Positions 1 through 11,800 of a stretch of 64,000 nt of DNA are shown piece by piece; within the stretch, counting starts at the first letter, position 1; every line of letters begins with the position of its first letter. The stretch spans positions 28,640,218 to 28,704,217 of the forward strand of contig NC_049980.1 of assembly GCF_000003815.2 (NCBI RefSeq). The letters run 5' to 3'. This DNA comes from Branchiostoma floridae (lineage: Eukaryota > Chordata > Leptocardii > Amphioxiformes > Branchiostomatidae). The position numbers and the translations under genes are program-made. The notes below the pieces were generated by a model. It did not search any database, was not told the origin of the DNA, and saw nothing but the letters and a program-made list of their open reading frames with translations.

Positions 1-2775
1 TGTAATCTTTGATAAAAGGATAGGTACAGCATCAACTGTGTCTGTGGACCTACAAAAATGGGGTGGGTCCACCACAATATACTGGCATCAAATTATAATA
101 CCCACACTACAAGATAGCCTGCTTCCGGAAATGTTTAACTGTCTAAATAGATCTAGATATGGTCACAGGCAATGTTAAATTTCTGCCAAAACAGTTAATC
201 TTCTTTACTCACTAGGGCTGAGGTTTTTTACCATGCATTGTTGGATAATCAATACACAAAAATGAAAATCTAAATCTAAAACAGAGCAAAGTTTCTTAAA
301 GGCCCCCAGAGCAGTTTTTAGTGCATTAAAATTGGGGATATTCTGGATGAGACAATCGGTACGGTATTGACATTTACTTCACCATTCTAGCACATTTGTG
401 TCATTATTTCGTACTTTCAGCGTTTAAAAGGACGCACAAACATGCCGCAAACGGACCCCTTTGATTTATTATATCCTACAATAAATCAGCACAGGATCGA
501 GCCACTAACGGTTTCCCGTCGGTACTTTTCGGAGATTTTCGAACGCATGAGGTCATCGAGCGAATTGAATCTGATTCGCCCGTTTGCAAATCGAAACTTT
601 ATTCGAACAAGTGACGACATCTCCGGAAGCGTTCAGGATTCATTTGTCATGTTCGCGTGCGTTCCGAAAATTTGAAATAATGGCACGTGCAGCGCTCAGA
701 TTTTCAATAAGTTCTCACCACCCAACGACGTCTCATCTTTGCTCAATAAATGTCGATATGCAATGAGATAGTGTTATTTAACCTTACTGTGTGTAAAAAT
801 GTCTTGAAAATTAAATTTCAAAAGACTCAAAAACTGCTCTGGGCGCCTTTAAGCCCCCTCTAACTTTAGTATAACAACTAGTTTACTTTCAGTTAGAGTC
901 AATTCCAAGTCACCGAGATGGTTTTGAAATAATATTTGTAATAAGTTTGAACTATTTTGAGTAAAAGAACATTCCAGTCACTAAAGTTCGAAATTGTTCA
1001 AACATTTCAAAATGAAAGTTTAAACATGTTTGAACCTTTTTATATTTGTTGGAACATTTGGGAAAGTAATGATATAATTATCTCTTTATTTAGAACGATT
1101 TTCAAACATCTATGTGTTTTTGTTATTGTTCCAACATGTTCCAACATTTTGTGTCATTTTTTCCCTCCATAAAAACTTTTATTGACCCCATAAACAAAGC
1201 TGCTAAGCTTGGTCCTTTGTTTGGCTCTTGTATTTTCAGATTTTCTTTAGTATACGATGGTGAGTCTTTTGTGAGAAGGTGTCAGACAGACATAATTTCC
1301 TGCACTTGGCAGGGATGTGTGAATTGCCCTCTTCCCAGCCCACTGACCCAGTTTCATCATATTGTTTCCATGTTCGAACATGTGATCACAAATGATGCAT
1401 CTATGTTGGAACAGTTTAGAAACTAACAGAAATAATGTATTTGATGTTAGAAATGTTTCCTAACATGTTTGAATACTATAGAAATATTTAGAACATCACA
1501 TAGATGTTATAAATAGTTCTAAACAGTTACTTAGCACAGTTAGATTGTTACAACGATTTCCAAAATGTTAGAACAAAAGGCAAGAAACACCCTCTCGGTA
1601 ATATGGAATCGACTCTATCTATAATGTTAACGGGAGGTGCCCCAACACGGAACGCTTTTTCTTGCGCTCAAACTCATGGCGCTCCATCGCTAGTTGCCTG
1701 AGAGTGGTCAAATTTTGATGACTGAATTTTTTACTCATAGATTTGAACAACATACTTGAATAAGAAATGCATTCATGTGGTTCATGAACCTTTCGCGCTG
1801 CGTGTTACAAGCGGCAAACACTGAGAGACAATTTCGTGTATGTAACCTTCCAACTTTGTGCTACGCGGGACAGTGTGCCTAACTCGGTACGCTTTTTTTA
1901 TATTTTGCTCTCTTCAGAAGTAAGTGGCAAATCTAAGTACACAGAAAAAAATTAATAGTATGATATTTTAGCTTTCTTTTGACAGTAAAATCGTGACTGT
2001 ATGTACTTCTTGTCTCACATGAAGAAGGCTGTACCTAGAACAATCCAGCTGATGTTTTTACGGGCAATGGGCTGAATGCACTGATTGTGAATGCCCGACT
2101 AAAAAAACCATTACGAAAAAACGACACCGCCAACATTAACAAAACTCTGTCTGATTATATGAAAATATCATCTACATCTCTCTGTCAAGTCTTATTTTCA
2201 TAGACAGCACGAATCATTTGTTACAGTCAAATAAATCTTTGGAGCGTTCTCTAGTCTGCCACCTTCACGGCCACACTCCCTTGGGAGTACAATGGTGGCA
2301 ATGTTTATGTCGCTTCCTTTTGGTTACTTTTCTACTCAACAAACATTTGAAGACCCATATTCATAGTGTTTATGGAGCTTTATTTATGTGTATCATGGCA
2401 GTTGTGTGACTGCTTGGATGAGTTCGTATAGTTAGCGACACGAGCCGCCAATACGCAGAGGCCGGTGACCGCAGTGATTCAGCGCTGTCAACATTACTGT
2501 TAGAATTCTGCTCTTAAAAAAACATGAAGTAAATATGTTAAAGTATACTTGGAATGCAAATTAAAGTTGTGTGCATGGACTTGGTTTATTTACCTTTGTA
2601 ATCAGCATAGTCAGTGGCAACAAACACGGTGTACTTATGGATAATAAGATCAGCAAAAAATCCGTACCGTCTTACGACGGGGACCGTCTTAGGGCGGCCC
2701 CCGTTAAGTCATAATTATTTAGATGTTGTAGTACAGACTGAAACCAATAATTGCAACTCTGTGGACCTGTTACAG
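1..2775 (+). other. Intron of VPS33B upstream of first visible exon
   Basis: No segment resembling the expected preceding VPS33B exons is readable here, and the first visible exon needs one base of a split codon from upstream. The stretch is therefore the end of an intron. Apart from the inverted-repeat element at 892-1622 it is AT-rich and shows no gene. Confidence 0.7.
892..1622. mobile_element. 730-bp inverted-repeat element with internal palindromic motifs
   Basis: The left end has TTAGAGTCAATTCCAAGTCA then CCGAGA. The right end, read on the other strand, has ATAGAGTCGATTCCATATTA then CCGAGA. Inside, degenerate palindromes of the form GTTYRAACATGTTYRAAC recur (AAACATGTTTGAAC at 1022, TTCCAACATGTTCCAAC at 1129, CATGTTCGAACATG at 1370, TAACATGTTTGAA at 1461). 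No coding capacity. Confidence 0.65.
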
Positions 2776-2870
2776 TGGTTAGCATAGAAGAGCTCCACCT
2801 GGACCTGATCCCTCTGGATCGAGACCTTCTGTCTATGGAGCTGCCTCAGTTTTTCAGGGACTATTTCTTG
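2776..2870 (+). CDS. VPS33B: VPS33B exon a (first in window)
   Basis: Begins after TTACAG with two bases of a split codon, then 31 codons containing the SM-family core [14 protein letters not shown]. Donor GTGAGT. Intron of 312 bp follows. Encodes residues 1-31 of the visible part. Confidence 0.94.
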
Positions 2871-5800
2871 GTGAGTACATGTATGTTGCTATGAAAACTG
2901 CCTTCAATATTTTGTGACCAGAAAGAAATTTGTTAGTTGTAGTAACTTGTACAAGATTTGAGATTGTGATGAGAAACCATCCTTTGGATCAATTTTAATC
3001 CGTTATTCCCAAATATACAATTGTTAGACTGGTGTTCAATGGGTGTCTCCTGATGTAACACTGCAGTTCATTTGCATTCTGCTAGATAGCGCTTTTGATC
3101 CACACCAATGTAAAATTCCTTCTGTTAACATTGGTATATATTGGAATTTGTTACAGTAGTGTTCTTGTGTATTCCTTTTCAGCATGGTGACCAGACTTGG
3201 TTGGCCAGTATTGCCAAGTCTCTAGTCAACATCCAGTCCCTGTTTGGACCCATTCCTAATGTATATGGCCAAGGAAGATGTGCAAAGGTAGGCAAACAAT
3301 CTTCAAGATGTACAAATAAAATGATAGCAAACCACTCACTTAACACTTCTAAATAAAGTTACTGCCGTTTTCCGATATTGTCCTGTTTACATGTGTTGCC
3401 AATTGACTTAGGAGTTGAAAATTAAGTATTTGATAGTACATGAATAATCAATATTCGTTTTGGTTTTTATGTTGATGCATGTCTAGTCGGCCCTATATTA
3501 TAGTTCTATTGGATAAAGAACTGTGATGTTTACTCAAAGAATATGTGATACTGACATTGACTTTAATTTTGATACCTGTATAAGTTTTAACATTCCCTAG
3601 CTCTTTTAGTGGCAATAATTCCCTGTCCTACTTTTAACTCATTGTGAAATCCAGGAAAAAAATCCATGTTTTGGCAGCCACTTCTGGACATTCCCTCCCC
3701 TTTTGCTCAATAAACCATTGATTTAGCTCAATAAACCATTGATTTAGCTCAATAAACCATTGATTTAGCTCAATAAACCATTGATTTGACCTGTTGTTTT
3801 CTCCCCCTGCCCTGACAGATGGTTGCTGACATGGTTGATATGATGATGTCAGAGCTGGGAGAGAGACAGTCTCCGGTTGGCTGTGAGATCGGACATCTCT
3901 TCCTCATAGACAGAGGTTAGGAAGAAGTTAATTATTTTGTACAAGTCCTATTTGGTATGCTTAAACACCACAAATGACTGCAAACAGGTCTAATGTGCCG
4001 TGTACATGGGGAAATGACATCGGCTGTGAGATCGGACATGTCTTCCTCATAGACAGAGGTTGGGAAGAAGTTAATTCTTTTGTCCAAGTCCTATTGGGTA
4101 TGCTTAAACACTACAAATGACTGCAAACAGGTCTAATATGCCGTGTACATGGGGAAATGACATTGGCGCGCGAGCGCTGTGAGATCGGACATCTGTTCCT
4201 CTTAGACAGAGGTTAGGAGGAAGCTAATTGTTGTATTTAACAGCTTCAGCACCAAGCACAAGTCCTATTTGGTATGCCTTAACACCATGGACGACTACAA
4301 ACAGGTCTAATGTGCCATGTACATGGGACAATAACATTATAGACAGAGGTTAGGAGGAAGTTCATTCTTTTGTTTAACAGCTTCAGCACCAAGGACAGGT
4401 CCTATTCAGTGGCCATCCAGAAGGGATGTTTACCTAAATGTAACATCAGGTACAGACACTGGAACTGGTTACAGAGGTTTAGGTACAGGTCTGATATCTG
4501 GGAGAGAGACAGTCTCTGGTTGGCTGTGAGATCGGACATCTCTTCCTCATAGACAGAGGTTGGGAGAAAGTTAATTAATTTGTCCAAGTCCTATTGGGTA
4601 TGCTTAAACACCACAAATGACTGCAAAACAGGTCTAATGTGCCATGTACATGGGGAAATGACATTGGCTGTGAGATAGGACATGTCTTCCCCATAGACAG
4701 AGGTTAGCAGGAACTTGTTTTTGTTGTTGTTCAACAGCTTCAGCACCAAACATAGGTCCTATTCATAGTGATCATTCAGTAGGAATGTATAGCTATACTT
4801 GAATGCAACATCAGGTACAGATATCATAGACAGGTTCCTCATAGACAGAGGTTAGGAGGAAGTTTATGCTTTTGTTTAACTGCTTCAGCACCAAGGACAA
4901 GTCCTGTTAGGTATGCCTTAAACACAACAAAGAGCTACAAACAGGTCTTATGTGCCATGTAACGTAAGGTTACCAGTTTACGTGCAGGACCAGTTTACGG
5001 TCACTTGTTGGTGGATGCAGACTTCGAGGTCAATTGTAAAAAAGAAAATTCTCTTGAGTAGGAAAGAAGTACGTTTATATCATTTATGAGTCTTGCCTTA
5101 TTTATCATATAATTTTGCATCCAGCAAATCACGTCTGAAAAGTCCGACAACAATTTACATTTACGCTTGAGTGCGCACAACACTATTACAGATGACCCGG
5201 TTCTGATCGTAATTCTAGACGGCTATTTTCGTCCCCTCTTTAAAATCCAACGAACTCATTATGAATTGAAACATCATCTCAAACCAAACCTGGAGTTCTT
5301 ATCTCAAGAATGCATGGTGATTTTATGTATGTTGTCCAAGGAAACTCTTATAAACTGCATAAAAACAAGTGACTGTCCTCGCCGAGCGGGTAGTTTTCGA
5401 ACGCCATGTTGCATCACGTGACTTGCCCGTTAAAGCTTGGTGCACTGGAGAGCGAGAAATTGTCGCAAGGGGCGCTGTTGGGGCTAATTTATGTGGGGAG
5501 GGCACGGCGTGAGCAAGCCACATGTATACTGAACGCGTTTCAAGGCCAGTTCCTATCTATACAGGTGATAACAACATCCAAATGCGTTGCCATTATTATG
5601 AGTAGCATTGTGCAAGTTTTGGAACAGCATGGCGCTCTGAGTGGCGTTCTGTTGGGGCAAAGATGACTTACCGATAACGTTTAGCGGCGATGCAAAGTGG
5701 CGGCATGGCCATATGTAAACAATTTATCCATTGTGTATCTCTGTGAACTACGTGGGGGACTTTTATGGGAAATGATCAGATATACAAATGTATGTCCTTT

Positions 5801-8800
5801 AGAAAAATAACCCCATGGAGAAACACCCAACTGACCGTAAATTGGTCACCCTGGAAGAATTCTTGGCTGCAGACTTGTTTATTAAAGACGCTCGTACGGC
5901 GAGAAATCCTTAGAAGAAATATGATGCCACACAGAGCTTGACGCAGACCGACTTTGATGTCTTCCAATTAAGGACAGCTTTTCACTTCCCGGCCTGCACG
6001 CTTTCCATAAAACGGCATTATTAACAAATCGACCGTAAACTGGTAACCTTACGTTACATGGGGCAATGGCATTGGCTGTGAGATCGGACATGTGTTCCTC
6101 ATAGACAGTAGCCTGGGTACCATACGGAAAGTAGTTCGCTCCGGAGTTCATCATATACTATATACCGTCGCTTCTAGCTCTGACGTTCATTGTACGCTAT
6201 ATACAGTCGCTTCTCTGTGTTTCCGTCTGGGAACGCGGACCATCTTTACGTCTTGAATCGTCCAAATTTTGGATGCAGACGCTGATTGGTTCCCAAATAT
6301 GAGAGAATAAATGAATGGGTTCAAGCGATCGTTCGAACAGGCGTTCCAATACCGAACAAGCCCTCCGTCTGCTTGCGGGAGGGCCTGTTGTCATCGAACG
6401 AGTGCTCTAGAACCCATTCCTTGATTCGCTCATTAACGGACGTTAGTACCAAACGGTTTGAATGCGCAAGTCTCCAGACGGATAGCAGAAGCGAACATAG
6501 GAGCGAACTTCTATCCGGATGGTACCCAGGCTACATAGACAGAGGTTAGGAGGAACTTGTTACCTTGTTAAACAGCTTCAGCACCAAGGACAAACCCTAT
6601 TTGGTATGCTTAAACACCACGAATGACTGCGAAAAGGTCTAATATGCCGTGTGCATGGGGCAATGATGTTGGCTGTGATATTGGACATCTCTATTCATAG
6701 ACAGAGGTTGGGAGAAAATTCATTCTTTTGTTCGACTGATTTTGCACCAAGGACAAGTCTTATTCAGTAGGAATGTATACTTAGATGTAACAGAAACAAG
6801 AACTGGTTACAGAGGTTTAGGTACAGGTCTGATATCTGGGAGAGAGACATTCTCTGGTTGGCTGTGAGATCGGACATGTGTTCCTCATAGACACAGGTTA
6901 GGAGGAAGTTTATTCGTTTGTTTAACAGCTTCAGCACCAAGGACAAGCCATATCCAGTGCTCATCCAGTAGGGAAATTAATCTCTACATTACAGCTGGAT
7001 TTAAAAAATGGAGGTTTACTTCAGGACATTTCCAGTGACATCCATTACTCTTCTTCAGTGTCACTGGTAGTTTTGTTTAAATCCAGTAGTGATATTGTTT
7101 CTGGTCAGAAGTTAGGAGAAAGTGAATTCTTTAGTTTAATAGCTTTAGCACCAAGGACAAGTCCTATTTGGGATGCCTTAACACAACAAATGACAGCAAT
7201 CGACTGCTAACAGGTCTAATATGTTGTGTACATGGGGCAATGACCTTGTGTGATGCTCTGAATACATTATCAATGCAACTATGACAGATTATGCAGCAAT
7301 ACCCAAGTTTTTGAAGTTATGTGCTCGTTTCAAGATGGAAGGTAATTTCTGGTTGCCACATTAGATTGTCAGTGGTCAAGGAGGTTACAATGGCAAATGT
7401 TGCCTATACAAATGTTTCCACATACCCTGGAAAATAAGTGAACTTACAACACATGGCAAAATAATCATTTTGATGTCCATCTATTCTATGAAATAAAGTA
7501 CCTCCCTTGAAGTATTCAAGCCACCACTGACTGATTTCTTAGGCAAGCCTTTCAAAGCTGTCCAATTCAAACACACTCTGCTCTGCTGTGAGGGTAGTAC
7601 GATTCTTGATTTAGAACTGAAACCATGTGGAGACTGATTAAGATTAATAATTAATGATGCATAATTACCTTCCTCCCATGACCTGAAGCTAGACTAGCCT
7701 TCCCTTTGAAGTGCGTCACCAGTGTTAACAGTGTCTGCTTTTCTGCATCATCTCCTGAACTGGGTTCATCCCTGGGTAATCCCCACTACTCACCAGTCCC
7801 CATTACGTGTCGGCACCCCAGGGCCGCTCCTGGTCGTTAGGCCTGGGGAAAAATGTTGTGTTTCTTGTTATCAAACCAGACCCTTGGAAAAATCTTTTTC
7901 TTTCTTGCTGACTGCTAGCAAGGGATGTGAAATTTTTGATCTGACGTCTAAGCAATGAAATTCAAAACAGACTTCCTGTCTTTCACACCGGCTTTGCACA
8001 ATTGACGTTGGAATCATTGTGATCCTTAATGTCCAGTCTATTGATATACTTCTGCTTGTAAAGTATACTTGCACACATGTATACAGTAGAAGTCAGTTAA
8101 TTGCGCAACGGATAAATGCACTTTTCTGTTAATTGCACGGAATTCCAAAGTCCCATAGTGATGCGGTCCAGCTGAATAACTTTGCTTTGTTTCCCCATCC
8201 GGATAATTGCACAAAATGTGCTGGCAAATGGGAAGTGCAATTAAACGGCTGCTACTGTATATGTATGGTAATCACAATCAGGATCACAATGATTATGAAT
8301 CTCTAAATACCGACCTAAATTTTGAATACCTAAGTTTTTATTCAGATCTGTAATCGGAAACACAACATTGATTCTCCCAGCCTTTACAAGTGTGTGGCTT
8401 ATCGTCAATGTTTGTGTTCAATGGGCCGTATTGATTGTCCTAATTGGCGTTGTGGCTCTCACCCTGAAACTGTCCATCTCTCCACTGTCCACCTTTTGTT
8501 CCCTGATGCCTGGCTTCCGTCATGACCTAGTTTGCATTGTATCTTCCCGCTTCCTTCTCTATCATCCATTCAAAATGCCACTTAAATTCCTCCACAGGGA
8601 TCACTGGAACAGTTGCTTTCATTTTCAATTCCTGTATTGGTTTTGCTGTGGCGAAACATACAGCCGAGGCTTCCCAGCTAGACAAACCCTGGCTATTGCA
8701 AAGGGCTAACCTTGTTGATAATGATAGAAATACTCTTGATAGTATGTTTTTTTAGTGAATGAATGAATGAAGACTTTTATTGTAGCTTCATGCCCCAGTA

Positions 8801-11800
8801 CAGGGTAGCTTAAGCCAGATCTACAGGCAGTAACTAATAAGATTAGTTTTGCAATGGAAGGTTTGTCAATACATTTTTGTTCTGTCATACTCTATAGATA
8901 GATCAATAGTGGAGGTCAGTGTCCTAGATAGTGCAACTATTGATACAAATACATGCTCACATTGCCTCTAACAAGCAGAGAATTGCAGATCATTCACTGT
9001 GTTTACAAGAAATATGAAATGTTTCTTTCAGTTTCTTCCAAAACATTTATTTTGGCTGTGCTTGGACATTATTAAGGGGCAGGTTTAATGAATCTGTCAG
9101 ACAGAATAATGATAGGAAAAAGGAAAGTGATATCAAACAAGTTTAGCTCACTGAAAAGCACTGGTCGTGACAGAAAAGACAGGTGCTATGTAACATTATA
9201 GTATGTACAGGTTCACTGTACTGGGGAATTCCCCCCTTGACAAGCATAATGAAGGTGACCACAGGTTATCATCCCTTCCTAATGACTGCATCCTTTCTAG
9301 TAACATGCATGTTGGATAATGAGCGATAAAAGCTGAGATTCAAACTTGGTCTTCTTGGTCCAGGGTCACTTAAACCCCTGAACTATGCACGCCACAGTAA
9401 TATGTGTCTCCATAAGTAAGCATTTGTGTTCATCACTGGATGCCAACATTTTGCCTCTCCATTTATTTGGTGCAAGAATCCAAGGACCGATCCAAGAAAG
9501 TAAATTGGTTTGCTCTGATATGATATAAGATGGCTGGGTGTCAAAAGAAGTTTGAATGTGGGATAACGATGTCCAAAATGTCCAGACAATTTCCAGACAA
9601 TCTTCTTGTAAATGATGAGGTTGAAAATGTCAGCAACAATTTCTGATTTCCTCTCCCTTTTTTTATCTCTGGGAAAAATTGAATCATACGTAGCATTATT
9701 TCGATGAAGGCTAGACATCCAGGTAATAAGATAAGCAAAAAAGCAGTTACTCAATCAACTGGATATGATTTTGGAAACAGTTTATTCACGGGGTAACCTA
9801 TATCCGTTGTACCAACAAACAGGATATTTAGAGATATCATGTAGATGGACGGTGGTTTCAAACTGCTTTTTTTTTTCAATTTAATGCAGTTTGAGACCAC
9901 CGTCAGTTGACTTGATATACCGAAATACCCTGGTGTTAAATACAACGGATAAAGGTTACCACGCTAATAAAGGTGAACTAGTGTTAGACGTTTCAGACAA
10001 CCATCCGGTATCTTTTGTCAGTGACAATACGAAGCATTTTCAGTGTTCAACAGGAACAGGTGACAATGTCAATGTGGTTTCGGTCAGGTCATGTTCTGCG
10101 TATCCAGTATAATAGCCAGTTGGAGAAACACTGTCTAGCTTTGAAGGCAGGTTTTGCAGCAGCTGTATAATATGTTAAGGAATGCCATCTTCTATTAATA
10201 GTGGGTGCCAAAGTATGAACATGATTTGTTCATTCATATCCTGAGTGGCACATGTGATCACTTTTTTCAAATCGGCCAAAAAACCATAGAACCAAGAAAT
10301 GAAGCAAGCACAGCCTAATGGACAGCATTTTTTATCTGTAAGCTGTGCAGTTGTCCGCGAAGTCTGTGGCCATGTGCAAAGACCTTCTAAATGGTATATC
10401 TCACCCATGTACATGCTGCATAGCTATAGGTCATTGACTTCTTTCTTTCCAAGGAGTAGTATTAGTATGATCCTATTTCTATCATAGTAATTTTCACTGT
10501 ACAACGCATCACTATGTAGAAGAAAAACAGACAATCATGTTATAAATGTTCAATATATCATTTTGTCACACTTTAATTGCTCTTTTTTCTCTTCTGGCAT
10601 GCATGGCTGCCAGTATCTTAAGAGCAACCTCAAAATGAACATTTGCTCCAAAATGACAGATCCATTTTCTAATCCTGCCTGCCCACTGCATTTTTCCTGT
10701 TTGTTCTTTTTAGACCAGACCAGCAAAAAGTGCCGGTTTTGTTCTGGTCCCCACCCTTAACTTACATGTACTACCGATTCTTTTTGATCCATACAAATCC
10801 CCTTACAAGTACTAGAGAAAGAAGATTTGTTACTTGAATTACTTTTACACTATATAGAGAGTATGTAATAATCTCCAGTTAAAAAGGTACTGCTTGCTTG
10901 ACACACAGCCACTAAGTATATCCCCACGTTATTAGGAAAGCGACGCCAATGTCTCTCCCCAAGAGCGCAGTGTACCACTCTGAATATATCACGGGATATT
11001 GCGGAGCATTCTCAATCTCATTCACAGCTAGGGTCATGCTCGCCCCACTGGCCTTTGACCTCTGGATGATCTGACCCTCTCTCGAACCGGTGCTTTCGCT
11101 AAGAGGAAATGCGCTATGTTGCATTCTTTATGTGCATGTTCTTTATTTTCCGCACATTACGGAGCGCAGAGTGTGCGAGAAATTCAAAAGGATTGACATG
11201 GATTGAATTCATGTAAGAAGTGAGTTGGACTGCTATATTGAGAAATTCAAGGATATTTCTTTTTTAGAAATTGAACTGGAGTACAATGTAGGCTTGAGCC
11301 CAAATCATCCCCATTTTAGAAAACCTGTGACTTCAGGACTTGGCTTCAAGTTTAGTTAATTCTTGAATGGCTAATATTCAAGGTCATATAGAAGCTGCAG
11401 TATCTAACTTGTTCACGTACAGGGTAATAACACTAATGAAATCATTACTCACACAATTAATGGATTGGACTTTTGGTGTTGAAAAAACTTTGACTTTGTT
11501 TCCTTTGTTTTAGGATTTTCCTTCCCTACTTGTGCAACGTTCTCTCTCTCTCTCTATATATATATATACAGGTATATGATGCTACTCTTTATATGTTGAA
11601 AATTGCCGCTGATGCATCTTTGTTGCTGCAGATGTAGACTATGTGACGCCGCTGTGCACTCAGGTCACCTACGAGGGTCTTCTGGACGACATCTTCGGCA
11701 TCAAGAGTGGTAGGCCCTCAGATAACTTTATTAAAAGCATTTTCATGTCGAATCCCAGCTCCCTGGGGACTCAAGCTCGGAATCTCTCATTCTGCAATAC

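Noticed and set aside
4500-4557. Additional VPS33B coding exon
   Set aside because: It is a copy of exon c's end. There is no convincing acceptor, and an in-frame TGA lies just upstream; the complete VPS33B alignment needs only one copy.
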